Numbered from the stretch's first letter, positions 1 through 9,250 are shown. The stretch is DNA of 64,000 bases from Amycolatopsis suaedae (GCF_004214935.1 NZ_SFCC01000016.1:162919-226918); one strand, 5' to 3'. Program-made: numbers and translations. The notes: generated from the letters alone by a model not told the origin.

Positions 1-81
1 ACCAAGGCGGACGCCAACGTCGACGAGCTGCTGTCCGCGGCCGAGACGCGGGTCAACGGCATCCTCGCCCAGGTCAAGTGA
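1..81 (+). CDS. Sugar ABC transporter substrate-binding protein, C-terminal end only
   Basis: Only the last 26 codons are inside the window; the frame is open from base 1 and stops with TGA at 79-81. The tail is an amphipathic Ala/Glu/Val-rich helix, as is common at the C-terminus of family 1 extracellular solute-binding proteins. Its stop overlaps the GTG of the first permease gene (GTGA), so it belongs to the same operon. The identification rests on this position directly before two MalF/MalG-type permeases, not on the short sequence. Confidence 0.6.
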   Translation, partial: TKADANVDELLSAAETRVNGILAQVK

Positions 82-947
82 GGCGGCGCTGGACCGGGCA
101 GCTGACCGCGTACGGTCTGCTGTCCGCCGCGCTGGTCGTGTTCGCGCTGTTCTCCTGGTACCCGATCGTCCGCGGCGTGCTGCTGGGGTTCCAGCAGGTC
201 AACTTCGTCGACGACCCGGCGTGGGTGGGCCTGGAGAACTTCCAGCGGCTGTTCGACGATCCGCTGTTCGGCATCGCCTGGCGCAACACCCTGCTGTTCA
301 CCGGGCTCGCGCTGGTGCTCGGCTTCGCGGTCCCGTTCGCCGCGGCCGTGCTGCTCAACGAACTGCGGCACGCCAGGGCGTACTTCCGGCTGCTGGTGTA
401 CCTGCCGGTGATGCTGCCGCCGGTGGTCACCGCGCTGCTGTGGAAGTGGTTCTACGACCCGGGCCCCGGGCTGTTCAACGAGGCACTGCGCACGGTAGGG
501 CTGCCGGACTCGGCGTGGCTGGACTCCAGCAGCACGGCGATGGTGTCGCTGGTGATCGTGTCCACCTGGGCGAACATGGGCACCACCACGCTGATCTACC
601 TGGCCGCGCTGCAGACCATCCCGGGTGAGCTGTACGAGGCGGCCGAGCTGGACGGTGCCGGGCTGTGGCGGCGGCTGTGGAACGTCACCATCCCGCAGAC
701 CCGGTTCGTGCTGCTGGTGCTGTTGCTGCTGCAGGTGGTGGCGACCATGCAGGTGTTCACTGAGCCGTTCGTGATGACCGGCGGCGGGCCGGACGACTCG
801 ACGGTCACCGTGCTGCTGCTGCTCTACCGCTACGCCTTCGTCTACAACGACTTCGGCACGGCCAGCGCGCTCAGCCTGCTGCTGTTCGTGGCGCTCGGGG
901 TGTTCTCCGTCGCCTACGCGCGAATGACCAGGAAGGCGAACGCATGA
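78..947 (+). CDS. Sugar ABC transporter permease, MalF/UgpA type
   Basis: A 289-residue inner-membrane permease of a carbohydrate importer. About six hydrophobic segments are visible, starting with the one at residues 10-30. The EAA loop that contacts the ATPase is at about residues 186-205 (YEAAELDGAG, with the conserved Gly). The GTG start overlaps the TGA of the upstream binding protein and the stop overlaps the next permease by 4 bp (ATGA). No ATPase gene is in the operon; in actinomycetes such importers often share an MsiK-type ATPase encoded elsewhere. The neighbouring GH13 enzyme suggests an alpha-glucoside or trehalose-like substrate, which is inference. Confidence 0.9.
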   Translation: MRRRWTGQLTAYGLLSAALVVFALFSWYPIVRGVLLGFQQVNFVDDPAWVGLENFQRLFDDPLFGIAWRNTLLFTGLALVLGFAVPFAAAVLLNELRHARAYFRLLVYLPVMLPPVVTALLWKWFYDPGPGLFNEALRTVGLPDSAWLDSSSTAMVSLVIVSTWANMGTTTLIYLAALQTIPGELYEAAELDGAGLWRRLWNVTIPQTRFVLLVLLLLQVVATMQVFTEPFVMTGGGPDDSTVTVLLLLYRYAFVYNDFGTASALSLLLFVALGVFSVAYARMTRKANA

Positions 948-1819
948 GCACCCGCACGCTGGTGTCGCCGTCGTCGCTGCGCACGCGGCGCGGCAAGATC
1001 GTCTACTGGACGGTGTTCGCCCTGGTGTTCGCCGGGTTCGCGCTGGCGTTCCTGTTCCCGCTGTACTGGGCGGTCACCGGCGCGATGAAACCGGCCGAGG
1101 AACTGGCCCGCATCCCGCCGACGCTGGTCCCGCAGACGTGGGAACCGCAGTCGTTCGCGCAGGCGTGGGACCAGATGGATCTCGGCAGGTTCTTCCTCAA
1201 CACCGTCGTCGTGGCGGCCGGGGCGTGGGCGGTGTCGCTGGCGGTCGACGTGCCCGCCGCGTACGCGTTGTCCAAGCTGCGGCCCCGGTTCGGCAACGCC
1301 GTGCTGGGCATGATGCTGGTGACGTTGATGCTGCCGTCGGCGGCGTTGCTGGTGCCGACCTACCTGACGATCACCGACGTGCCGCTGATCGGGGTGAACC
1401 TGCTCAACAACCCGGCGGCGATCTGGCTGCCGGCCGCGGCCAACGCGTTCAACGTCTACCTGCTCAAACGGTTCTTCGACCAGATACCCGACGAGCTGCT
1501 CGAAGCGGCCACAATGGACGGTGCGGGGCCCGTGCGGACCCTGCTGCGGATCGTGCTGCCGATCTCCCGGCCGATCCTGGCGGTGGTGTCGATCCTGGTG
1601 GTCGTGGCCGCCTGGAAGGACTTCATCTGGCCGCTGCTGGTGCTGCAGGACCCGAGCACGCAGACGTTGAGCGTGCTGCTGCAGCGGGTAGCCGAGTTCA
1701 TGCCGCTCAACCTGCTGATCGCCGGGATGGTGCTGGCCAGCGTCCCGATGATCGCGCTGTTCCTCGTGTTCCAGAAACAGGTCCTCGCCGGGCTGACCGC
1801 CGGCAGCATCAAGGGCTGA
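944..1819 (+). CDS. Sugar ABC transporter permease, MalG type
   Basis: The 291-residue partner of the preceding permease. It has an N-terminal cytoplasmic stretch, a first membrane segment at about residues 25-45 and further segments to the C-terminus. The EAA loop reads LLEAATMDGAG at about residues 185-195. The C-terminus KQVLAGLTAGSIKG is the typical end of this permease class. Its ATG overlaps the stop of the upstream permease, so the pair is translationally coupled. It is followed after 29 bp by the alpha-glucosidase gene, which has its own Shine-Dalgarno sequence. Confidence 0.92.
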   Translation: MSTRTLVSPSSLRTRRGKIVYWTVFALVFAGFALAFLFPLYWAVTGAMKPAEELARIPPTLVPQTWEPQSFAQAWDQMDLGRFFLNTVVVAAGAWAVSLAVDVPAAYALSKLRPRFGNAVLGMMLVTLMLPSAALLVPTYLTITDVPLIGVNLLNNPAAIWLPAAANAFNVYLLKRFFDQIPDELLEAATMDGAGPVRTLLRIVLPISRPILAVVSILVVVAAWKDFIWPLLVLQDPSTQTLSVLLQRVAEFMPLNLLIAGMVLASVPMIALFLVFQKQVLAGLTAGSIKG

Positions 1820-1848
1820 ACCGCCCGGGGGAAAGGTGGAATGACGAC

Positions 1849-3441
1849 ATGAGCCAGTCCGCTTGGTGGCGGCACGCCGCGATCTACCAGGTCTACCTGC
1901 GTAGCTTCGCCGACGGCAACGGCGACGGCATCGGTGACCTCGCCGGTGTCCGGTCGCGGCTGGGCTATCTGTCGGATCTGGGTGTGGACGCGCTGTGGTT
2001 CACGCCGTGGTACCCGTCGCCGATGGACGACGGCGGCTACGACGTCGCCGACTTCCGCGACATCGAGCCGACGTTCGGCACGCTCGGCGAGGCCGAGCAG
2101 CTCATCGCCGAGGCACACGAGCGCGGCATCCGGGTCATCATCGACGTGGTGCCCAACCACTGTTCGGACGCCCACCGGTGGTTCACCGCCGCGGTGGCCG
2201 CGGGCCCGGGATCGCCGGAACGCGAACGGTTCTGGTTCCGCGACGGCCGCGGTCCGGACGGCTCGCAGCCGCCGAACAACTGGCGTTCGCGCTTCGGCGG
2301 CTCGGCGTGGACCCGCGTGCCGGACGGCCAGTGGTATCTGCACCTGTACAGCTCGCGCCAGCCCGACCTGAACTGGGAGAACCCGGAGGTGCGCGAGGAG
2401 TTCCGCGACATCCTGCGGTTCTGGTTCGATCGCGGGGTGGACGGGGTGCGCATCGACGTCGCCGACGGGCTGGTCAAGGACCCGGCCCTGCCCGACGTCG
2501 AGCCCGGTGACGAGACGCCGTTCTCCGACCAGGAGGACCTGCACGAGATCTACCGGGACTGGCGGCGCATCGCCGACGGCTACCCGGGGCAGCGCATGCT
2601 GGTCGGCGAGATGTGGCTGTCCGACCTGCGCCGGTCGGCCCGCTACCTGCGCTCCGACGAGCTGCACGGGGCGTTCAACTTCGACTTCCTGGTCTGCCCG
2701 TGGGACGCCGAGCGCTTCCGCGGGGTGATCGACCGGACCCTGTCCTCGCACGCGGAGGTGGGTGCGACGGCGTCGTGGGTGCTGTCCAACCACGACGTCA
2801 CCCGGCCGGTCACCCGCTACGGCCGCGCGGGCGACACCGGGTTCTCGTTCGCCGACCGGCTGCACGGCACGCCGGTCGACCGCGAGCTGGGCACCCGGCG
2901 GGCCCGCGCGGCCGCGTTGCTGGCCATGGCGCTGCCCGGCGTGGTGTACGTCTACCAGGGCGAGGAGCTGGGGCTGTGGGAGATCGAGGACATCCCCGGC
3001 GAGCTGCGGCAGGACCCGGTGTGGGAACGCAGCGACCACGCCGACCCCGGCCGGGACGGCTGCCGCGTGCCGTTGCCGTGGTCGGGTTCCGTGCCGCCGT
3101 TCGGGTTCGGCCCGGACGACGCGGAGAAGGAGCCGTGGCTGCCGCAACCCGCCGTCTGGTCGGAGTACACCGCGTCCCGGCAGGAATCCGACCCCGGCTC
3201 GATGCTGCGGCTGTACCGGGAGGGGCTGCGGCTGCGCCGGGAGTGTTCCGGTGAGCTGAGCTGGCTGGTCGGCGTCGGCGGCGACGTGCTCGCGTTCCGC
3301 CGCGGTGAGGACTTCGCCTGTGTGCTCAACCTCGGCGCGGAGGCGGTTCCGCTGCCGCGGCACCGCTCCCTGCTGTTGTCCAGCGGCCCGCTGGACGGTG
3401 ACCTGCTGCCGGCCGACACCGCGGCCTGGCTGAATCTGTAG
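1849..3441 (+). CDS. GH13 alpha-glucosidase / oligo-1,6-glucosidase-like enzyme
   Basis: A cytoplasmic 530-residue alpha-amylase-superfamily enzyme, predicted to hydrolyse alpha-linked oligosaccharides brought in by the adjacent ABC importer. Catalytic residues fit GH13: nucleophile D203 (VRIDVAD), acid/base E254 (VGEMWL) and D316 (SNHDV). Region I is DVVPNH, and the N-terminal AIYQVYLRSFAD motif is typical of the oligo-1,6-glucosidase and trehalose-6-phosphate hydrolase groups. The frame is open much further upstream, but ATG 1849 is preferred: it follows an AAGGTGG Shine-Dalgarno sequence and begins the conserved N-terminus. No signal peptide is seen. The exact linkage specificity cannot be read from the sequence. 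Confidence 0.9.
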   Translation: MSQSAWWRHAAIYQVYLRSFADGNGDGIGDLAGVRSRLGYLSDLGVDALWFTPWYPSPMDDGGYDVADFRDIEPTFGTLGEAEQLIAEAHERGIRVIIDVVPNHCSDAHRWFTAAVAAGPGSPERERFWFRDGRGPDGSQPPNNWRSRFGGSAWTRVPDGQWYLHLYSSRQPDLNWENPEVREEFRDILRFWFDRGVDGVRIDVADGLVKDPALPDVEPGDETPFSDQEDLHEIYRDWRRIADGYPGQRMLVGEMWLSDLRRSARYLRSDELHGAFNFDFLVCPWDAERFRGVIDRTLSSHAEVGATASWVLSNHDVTRPVTRYGRAGDTGFSFADRLHGTPVDRELGTRRARAAALLAMALPGVVYVYQGEELGLWEIEDIPGELRQDPVWERSDHADPGRDGCRVPLPWSGSVPPFGFGPDDAEKEPWLPQPAVWSEYTASRQESDPGSMLRLYREGLRLRRECSGELSWLVGVGGDVLAFRRGEDFACVLNLGAEAVPLPRHRSLLLSSGPLDGDLLPADTAAWLNL

Positions 3442-3450
3442 GAGGTTGTG

Positions 3451-4473
3451 ATGCGGGTGCTGGTACTGGCGGTGGCTCTGCTGGCGGCACTGTGCGTGCC
3501 GCCGGCGGCCGCCCAGCCGCCGTTGTCCGGTAAGACGCACGTGTTCTACTACCCGTGGTACGGCAATCCGGCGACCTACGGCCAGTACCGGCACTGGCAG
3601 CAGGGCGGGCACCAGCCGCCCTCGGCCATCGGCGCGGACTTCTACCCGGCGCTGGGCCCCTACGACTCCGGTGACTTCGCCGGTGCGGTCGACCGGCACA
3701 TGCGGTGGATCCGCGAGGCCGGGGTGGGAACGCTGGTGTACAGCTGGTGGGGCCGGGGCTCCTACGAGGACGGCCTGGCGGCCGGTGTCCTGGCCGCGGC
3801 GGCGCGGTACGGGCTGAAGGTCGCCTGGCACTTGGAACCCTACGCCGGCCGCACCGCCCAGTCCACTGTGGACGACGTGCGATACATCGTGGGACGCTAC
3901 GGTTCCAGCCCGGCGTTCTACCGCGACGCCGCGCACGGCAACCGGCCGGCGTTCTACGTGTTCGAGAGCCTGCGGGTGGCGGACTGGGCGCCGCTGGCGG
4001 CGGTGCGCCCGGAGGCCATCGTGCTGGCGCAGACCACCGACCTGTCCAAGGTCACGCACTTCGGCGGGATCTACACCTACGACGTGCTCGCCTCACAGAA
4101 CCCGGTGGGCTGGAAGGGGATCGCCGACTTCTGCCGAGCCAACGGCCTGGTGTGGGCACCGTCGATCGGCCCCGGCTACATCGACGACCGGGCCGTTCCC
4201 GGCAACACCACGCCCACGCTGGAGCGGGCAGGCGGCGCGACCTACGACCGGCAGTGGGCCACCGCGCTGGACCCGGCCAACGGCGGCAAGCCGGACTGGG
4301 TGTCGATCACCTCGTTCAACGAGTGGCACGAGGGCTCGTCCCTGGAGCCGGCCAGTTCCAGCCCGCCCGCCGGGCACGGCTACCGCACCTACGAGGGCGC
4401 CTACGGCCGTACCGGCCCCGCCGCCGAGACGGCCTACCTGGACCGAACGGCCCACTGGGTCACGCGGTTCTAG
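3451..4473 (+). CDS. Secreted GH99-type endo-alpha-mannosidase-like glycoside hydrolase
   Basis: A 340-residue protein with a Sec signal peptide (MRVLVLAVALLAALCVPPAAA, cleavage near residue 22). The mature part begins with the FYYPWYGNP block and contains WHLEPY and ITSFNEWHEGS; the acidic EWHEG motif is characteristic of GH99 endo-alpha-mannosidases. It is probably exported and trims an alpha-linked glycan outside the cell. ATG 3451 is chosen over GTG 3448 because GGAGG at 3441-3445 gives it normal spacing. It lies 9 bp after the GH13 gene, so it is in the same operon. The family call rests on recognised motifs; the substrate is unknown. Confidence 0.75.
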   Translation: MRVLVLAVALLAALCVPPAAAQPPLSGKTHVFYYPWYGNPATYGQYRHWQQGGHQPPSAIGADFYPALGPYDSGDFAGAVDRHMRWIREAGVGTLVYSWWGRGSYEDGLAAGVLAAAARYGLKVAWHLEPYAGRTAQSTVDDVRYIVGRYGSSPAFYRDAAHGNRPAFYVFESLRVADWAPLAAVRPEAIVLAQTTDLSKVTHFGGIYTYDVLASQNPVGWKGIADFCRANGLVWAPSIGPGYIDDRAVPGNTTPTLERAGGATYDRQWATALDPANGGKPDWVSITSFNEWHEGSSLEPASSSPPAGHGYRTYEGAYGRTGPAAETAYLDRTAHWVTRF

Positions 4474-4503
4474 CCGCGAGTCGTACGTTCCGGGCCGGGC
4501 CCG

Positions 4504-6543
4504 TCAGGGGCAGGTGATCTTGGGCTGGGGGTTGTAGCGGACGTTGCGCGGCTCGCGGCGCACCTCGCGGCCGCTGAGGTCGCGCAGGATGCGGGTGTCG
4601 CTGGCGGTGAAGCCCTGCGCGCCGTTGGACGGCTGGCAGTTCTCCGTCGGGCCGGCCTTCTCCTGCGGCTCGGTGAAGTTGTGCCGCTCGCCGGTCACCG
4701 ACTCCACGTTGTACCGCTTGGTGCCCCACAGCTTCACCGTGATCGACGACGGCGACCAGATGGTCTGGATGGCCACCCCGGTGTCGCTGTCGTTGGTGAA
4801 CTTCAGGTCGATCACGCTGGCACCGGCGTGGTTCTGGAACACCGTCGCCTCACGCGCCACCGGGTAGCGGCTGATGTAGTAACTGTGCTCCTTGTGCCCG
4901 GCGTCCTTCATGCCGGCGAAGTAGTACGCGTTGTACAGCGTGGTGGCGAACTGCGAGATGCCGCCACCGACCTCGCGGCCGGGCGCGCCGTCGGAGATGA
5001 CGCCCGCCTCGACGTAGCCCTGCGCCTTGGTCCGCGGCCCGGTGAAACCGTTGAGGCTGAACGTCTCGCCCGGCTTGACGAAGGCGCCGTTCACCTTCTG
5101 CGCCACCACCCGGATGTTGACGCCGGAGTCGGAAGCGAAGCCCTTCGTGGTGAACTCGCCGATGACCTCCTTGACGCCGTACTTGTTCGCGTCCTCGGTG
5201 GTCACCTTCGCCGGCTTGTTCTCGTAGAGCGCCTTGACCTCACGGTTCTCCGTGCGCAGCAGCACCTCGGGCAGCGGTGCGAGGCTGGGGTCCCAGTTGA
5301 TCTTCTTGCCGTCCTCGGACGGCTGCACGGTCGGCCTGCCGCCCTCGAACACGATCTGGGCGTCCTTGCCCTCCTTCTCGGTGGACGCCAGCTGCGGCCC
5401 GGCCGCCTCGACGATCTTCGCGTTGTCGATCTTCGGCTTCAGCTGTCCCGCCTCGTCGACCTCGAACGTCAGCGCCGCGCCGATCTGCGGCGGCTGCAGC
5501 ACCGCGTCCTTGCCCTCGCCACGCACCAGCACCAGGCCGGACACGGCGGGCTTGGCGAACTGCTCCAGCGCCGCCCGCACGGCCTCCGGCGTGGACCGCA
5601 CCGGGGTCACCGCCACCGGCAGCTGGACGGCCTGCTCGCCTGCCCACTGGGTGAGGATCGCCTGCATCGCGCCGTCGACGTCGAGCTTCTGGCCCTGCTT
5701 GGGGTCGACCGGGATCGGCTGACCCTCCTCGAACCGGATCGTGCCCTCCATCGGGTCCCGGTCGACGGCCTGCCGCACGTCCTCCATGGCACCGGCCAGC
5801 TTCTGCGGTTCGGCGTGGGTGGCGACGCCGACCTCGCGGGTGGTGAAGAAGGACGCGAGCCGGGTGAACGGGTTCAGCGGCTGGTCGCCGGCGTTGTCCA
5901 GGGTGGTCGGCCAGTCCAGCTTCAGCCCGGCCTCGGCGGGGTTGAAGCTCTCGGCGACGTCGCCCGCCTGGTACTTGACCGGCTGGGTCAGCCGCGGCTC
6001 CAGCTTCTGCCGCAGCTCGGCCTCGGCATCGGAGCGCGACATCCCGCCGACGTCGACTCCGGCCACGGTCACGCCGCGCGGCACGTCACCGCTGCTGATG
6101 AGCAGGTCGGCGCCGTAGACCACGACGAGCACGCCCAGCGCGGCGCCGCCGATGATCGCGGCCTTGCGCAGCGAGCGGCGCCGGGCGGCGCCCGGGTCGT
6201 CGTCCTCGGCTCGCGGCGCGGGCACCGGGACGACGCCCTCGACCTGCTCGGTCGGCGCATCGGCGTCGGGACGCTGCGGCGCGAACCGCTGGGTCGCCGC
6301 CGCGTCGAACTGCTGCGTGGCACCGGCGTCGAACCGCTGGCCGACCGCGGGCATGTGCTGGGTCGCACCGGCGTCGAACTGGGGCCCGGACGAGTCGAGA
6401 AGTTCCCCCCGCGCCGGAGGGAACACGTCGGTTCTCTCGGCGTCGGACTCGGGCCACTGGCGGTCTTGCGGCAACTGTCCACCCTCCACGTCGCCGTGCG
6501 GATCGTCGGCGTCGGTCCCCAAGATACGGGGCGCCATTATCAC
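4504..6543 (-). CDS. VanW family membrane-anchored cell-envelope protein
   Basis: A 679-residue protein with an acidic, disordered cytoplasmic N-terminus (residues 1-125), one membrane anchor (about 128-150), two regions resembling the peptidoglycan-binding-like domains found before VanW, and a VanW domain near residues 460-600 (GETFSLN, GYVEAGVISDG, GGGISQFATTLYNA). VanW domains occur in exported envelope proteins; their biochemical role is not established. The tail carries three FDA(G/A)ATQ-like repeats at about residues 56-85. GTG 6543 has GGTGAG 8 bp upstream; ATG 6537 is an alternative. It is convergent with the GH99 operon and looks monocistronic. Confidence 0.88.
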   Translation of the reverse strand: MIMAPRILGTDADDPHGDVEGGQLPQDRQWPESDAERTDVFPPARGELLDSSGPQFDAGATQHMPAVGQRFDAGATQQFDAAATQRFAPQRPDADAPTEQVEGVVPVPAPRAEDDDPGAARRRSLRKAAIIGGAALGVLVVVYGADLLISSGDVPRGVTVAGVDVGGMSRSDAEAELRQKLEPRLTQPVKYQAGDVAESFNPAEAGLKLDWPTTLDNAGDQPLNPFTRLASFFTTREVGVATHAEPQKLAGAMEDVRQAVDRDPMEGTIRFEEGQPIPVDPKQGQKLDVDGAMQAILTQWAGEQAVQLPVAVTPVRSTPEAVRAALEQFAKPAVSGLVLVRGEGKDAVLQPPQIGAALTFEVDEAGQLKPKIDNAKIVEAAGPQLASTEKEGKDAQIVFEGGRPTVQPSEDGKKINWDPSLAPLPEVLLRTENREVKALYENKPAKVTTEDANKYGVKEVIGEFTTKGFASDSGVNIRVVAQKVNGAFVKPGETFSLNGFTGPRTKAQGYVEAGVISDGAPGREVGGGISQFATTLYNAYYFAGMKDAGHKEHSYYISRYPVAREATVFQNHAGASVIDLKFTNDSDTGVAIQTIWSPSSITVKLWGTKRYNVESVTGERHNFTEPQEKAGPTENCQPSNGAQGFTASDTRILRDLSGREVRREPRNVRYNPQPKITCP

Positions 6544-6608
6544 GACTTCAGCTCACCCTGGTGCGGGATGCGGCAAGCGGCCGAAAGGGTGAGCCGAACG
6601 AACGGTTC

Positions 6609-8333
6609 TCAGCGTGGATCGGGCTCGGGATTGTGGCCCGCACGAGCGAGAAAGTCGAAGTCACAGCCCACATCGGCCTGAGTGATGTGACTGGAGTACA
6701 GCGCTCCGTAACCACGCTCGAACTTCGGTGGCGGCGGCGTCCACGCGGCCCGCCGCGCCGCCAGTTCCGCATCCGGAACATCCAGTTCGAGCCTGCGGCC
6801 GGGTACGTCCAGAATGACCGGATCGCCGTCCCGTACCAGTGCCAGCGGCCCGCCGACGTGTGACTCCGGCGCCACGTGCAGGACACACGCGCCGTAGCTG
6901 GTGCCGCTCATGCGGGCGTCGGAGATGCGGACCATGTCGCGGACTCCCTTGGCCAGCAAGCGCTCCGGGATCGGCAGCATGCCGTATTCGGGCATTCCCG
7001 GTCCGCCCTGCGGGCCACTGCCGCGCAGCACCAGCACGGAGTCCTCGGTGATCTCCAGTGCCGGGTCGTCGATCCGCCGCTTGAGGTCGGCGTAGTCGTC
7101 GAACACCACGGCGGGACCGGTGTGCCGCAACAGGTCCTGCTGTGCGGCGATGTGCTTGATCACCGCGCCGCCGGGCGCCAGGTTCCCGCGCAGCACGGCC
7201 ACTCCGCCCTCGGCGGCGACCGGGTCGTCGCGGCGCCGGATGACGTCGTCGCGGTACACCCCGGCGCCGGCGAGATCGTCGGCCAGCGTCTTGCCGGTGA
7301 CGGTCGTGCGATCGGTGTGCAGCAGGTCGGTCAGCCGCGACAGCAGCCCGCGCAGTCCGCCCGCGTAGTAGAAGTCCTCCATCAGGAACTCGCCGAACGG
7401 GCGCAGGTTCGCCAGCACCGGCACCCGCCGTGCGGTGGCGTCGAAGTCGTCCAGCGACAGCGGGACCTGCCCGCGCCCGGCCATGGCGACGAGGTGGATC
7501 AGCGCGTTGGTCGACCCGCCCAGCGCCAGCACCGCGGTGACCGCGTCGGCGTAGGCACGCTCGTCGAGCACGGTGCCGATGCGCAGGTCCTCCCACACCA
7601 TGCCGACGATCCGCGCCCCGCTGGCCGCGGCCATCCGGTGGTGGGCGGAGTCGACGGCCGGGATGGACGACGCCCCGGGCAGGGTGAGCCCGAGCACCTC
7701 GGCGGCCGCCGTCATGGTCGACGCGGTGCCCATCGTCATGCAGGTGCCGGGGGAGCGGGCCAGGCCGCGTTCCAGCTCGTCCAGTTCACGCTGACCGATC
7801 AGGCCTGCCCGTTTGTCGTCCCAGTACTTCCACATGTCGGTGCCGCTGCCCAGCACCTCGTCACGCCAGTGCCCGCGCAGCATCGGCCCGGCCGGTACGA
7901 AGATCGCGGGCAGCCCGGCGCTGATCGCGCCCATCAGCAGCGCCGGTGTCGTCTTGTCGCAGCCGCCCATGAGCACCGCGCCGTCGATCGGGTAGGAGCG
8001 CAGGATCTCCTCGGTCTCCATCGCCAGCAGGTTGCGGTACAGCATGGGCGTCGGCTTCTGGAACGTCTCCGACAGCGTGGCGACCGGGAACTCCAGCGGG
8101 AACCCACCCGCCTGCCACACGCCGCGCTTGACCTGCTCGGCCCGCTCCCGCAGGTGCATGTGGCAGGGGTTGATGTCGCTCCACGTGTTGAGGATCCCGA
8201 TGACCGGCTTGCCCAGGTGCTCCTCCGGATTGATGCCGAGCTGGCGGGTCCGGGTGCGGTGGCTGAAGTCCCGCAGCTCGTCGCCGCCGTACCAGCGGTG
8301 ACTGCGCAGGTCCCCGGGTCGCACAGCCCTCAC
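6609..8333 (-). CDS. IlvD/Edd-family sugar-acid dehydratase (arabonate dehydratase-like)
   Basis: A 574-residue Fe-S dehydratase converting an aldonic acid to the 2-keto-3-deoxy acid. Family signatures are NTWSDINPCHMHLRE, GGCDKTTPALLMGA and GTCMTMGTASTM, which hold the cluster cysteines. The length and the DELRDFSHRTRTRQ N-terminus fit the sugar-acid branch better than valine/isoleucine biosynthetic IlvD. The start is set at GTG 8333 because it overlaps the TGA of the DapA-type gene (GTGA); the open frame extends further upstream but is antisense shadow. With the DapA-type enzyme and the divergent GntR regulator it forms a small sugar-acid catabolic unit. A pentonate or hexonate substrate is inferred. 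Confidence 0.88.
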   Translation of the reverse strand: MRAVRPGDLRSHRWYGGDELRDFSHRTRTRQLGINPEEHLGKPVIGILNTWSDINPCHMHLRERAEQVKRGVWQAGGFPLEFPVATLSETFQKPTPMLYRNLLAMETEEILRSYPIDGAVLMGGCDKTTPALLMGAISAGLPAIFVPAGPMLRGHWRDEVLGSGTDMWKYWDDKRAGLIGQRELDELERGLARSPGTCMTMGTASTMTAAAEVLGLTLPGASSIPAVDSAHHRMAAASGARIVGMVWEDLRIGTVLDERAYADAVTAVLALGGSTNALIHLVAMAGRGQVPLSLDDFDATARRVPVLANLRPFGEFLMEDFYYAGGLRGLLSRLTDLLHTDRTTVTGKTLADDLAGAGVYRDDVIRRRDDPVAAEGGVAVLRGNLAPGGAVIKHIAAQQDLLRHTGPAVVFDDYADLKRRIDDPALEITEDSVLVLRGSGPQGGPGMPEYGMLPIPERLLAKGVRDMVRISDARMSGTSYGACVLHVAPESHVGGPLALVRDGDPVILDVPGRRLELDVPDAELAARRAAWTPPPPKFERGYGALYSSHITQADVGCDFDFLARAGHNPEPDPR

Positions 8334-9250
8334 AGCAGGCCCCACGTGGCCAGCAGTGCGCCGACCCCGGCGCGGCCGGACTCGCCGAGCACGCGGCTGG
8401 GCGGGCGGACGTCCCGGCGGCAGATGCCCAGCTGGGCGAGGGCTTCCTTGACCACGCTCACATTGTTCTCCGAATCGCCGTCCGCACGCAGCTGTTCGAA
8501 CGGCCGGATCAGGTCCCAGACCCGGGTGGCTGCCGCGGTGTCGCCTGCCCGCAACGCGGCCAGCAGCTCGGCAGGCAGCGCCGGGGCGACGTTGACCAGC
8601 CCGGAGGTGAAGCCGGTCGCGCCGACGGCGAAGTAACCCGGCGCGGACAGCTCGGCGAGCCCGGCGATCCAGACGAACCGGTCCCGTCCGGCGTCGCCGG
8701 CGACCGTGGCGAACCGCACCGGGTCGGGGACGGCGTACTTCACCGCGATCACGTTGGGCGCCAGCGCGCCCAGCCGGGCCAGTGCGGCGCCGTCGACGCG
8801 GGTGCTGCGCACGTACAGCACCACGCCGAGTTCGGGCACCGCCTCGGCGATGCGGTGGTGGTAGTCGACCCAGCCGTCCAGCGAGACGTACGGGTGCACC
8901 GGCTGGTGGACCATGATCGCCTCCGCGCCGTGGTCGCGGGCGTGCCGCGCGGCGGCGACGGCGTCGGGCACGGCATGACCGACCCCCGCGACGATCGTCG
9001 CCCTGCCGCCCACCGCGTCCGCGGTCAGTTCCAGCGCCGTGCGGGCCTCCGGCGCGCTGAGCGCGTAGAACTCGCCGGTGTTGCCGTTCGGGGTGACCAC
9101 GCCGACCCCGCCGTCGACGATCCGGGTGACGATCTTGCGGTGTGCCGGTTCGTCGATCCCGCCGCCGGCGTCGAACGGCGTGACCGGAATCGCGACCACG
9201 CCGGCCAGCCTGTCCCGCAATGCGGTGAAACTCGTGGGAAGCTCCTGCAT
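8330..9250 (-). CDS. DapA-family aldolase/dehydratase for 2-keto-3-deoxy sugar acids
   Basis: A 306-residue TIM-barrel Schiff-base enzyme. The conserved GVVAIPVTPFD strand, GNTGEFYALS phosphate-loop-like motif, the tyrosine in VVLYVRS and the Schiff-base lysine in VIAVKYAVPDP are all present. Paired with an IlvD-type dehydratase, it is likely to process a 2-keto-3-deoxy-pentonate or -hexonate (dehydratase or aldolase class) rather than to make lysine precursors. ATG 9250 is preferred: the frame continues nine codons upstream to a GTG at 9277, but that stretch contains the palindrome CATATGATATATG. No good Shine-Dalgarno sequence is seen, so the start is uncertain. Confidence 0.82.
   Translation of the reverse strand: MQELPTSFTALRDRLAGVVAIPVTPFDAGGGIDEPAHRKIVTRIVDGGVGVVTPNGNTGEFYALSAPEARTALELTADAVGGRATIVAGVGHAVPDAVAAARHARDHGAEAIMVHQPVHPYVSLDGWVDYHHRIAEAVPELGVVLYVRSTRVDGAALARLGALAPNVIAVKYAVPDPVRFATVAGDAGRDRFVWIAGLAELSAPGYFAVGATGFTSGLVNVAPALPAELLAALRAGDTAAATRVWDLIRPFEQLRADGDSENNVSVVKEALAQLGICRRDVRPPSRVLGESGRAGVGALLATWGLL

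Noticed and set aside
1456..4059. 867-codon open frame on the minus strand
   Set aside because: It lies antisense to three well-supported genes, has no family similarity and an Arg/Gln/His-rich composition typical of shadow frames in GC-rich DNA. The same applies to the long frames at 4681-6681 (+), 6876-8636 (+), 10485-12077 (+), 19363-21549 (-), 48358-50166 (-) and 51087-54098 (-).
6609..8333. IlvD of branched-chain amino-acid synthesis
   Set aside because: Operon partner is a DapA-type keto-deoxy acid enzyme with a divergent GntR gene, and the N-terminal sequence matches sugar-acid dehydratases better.
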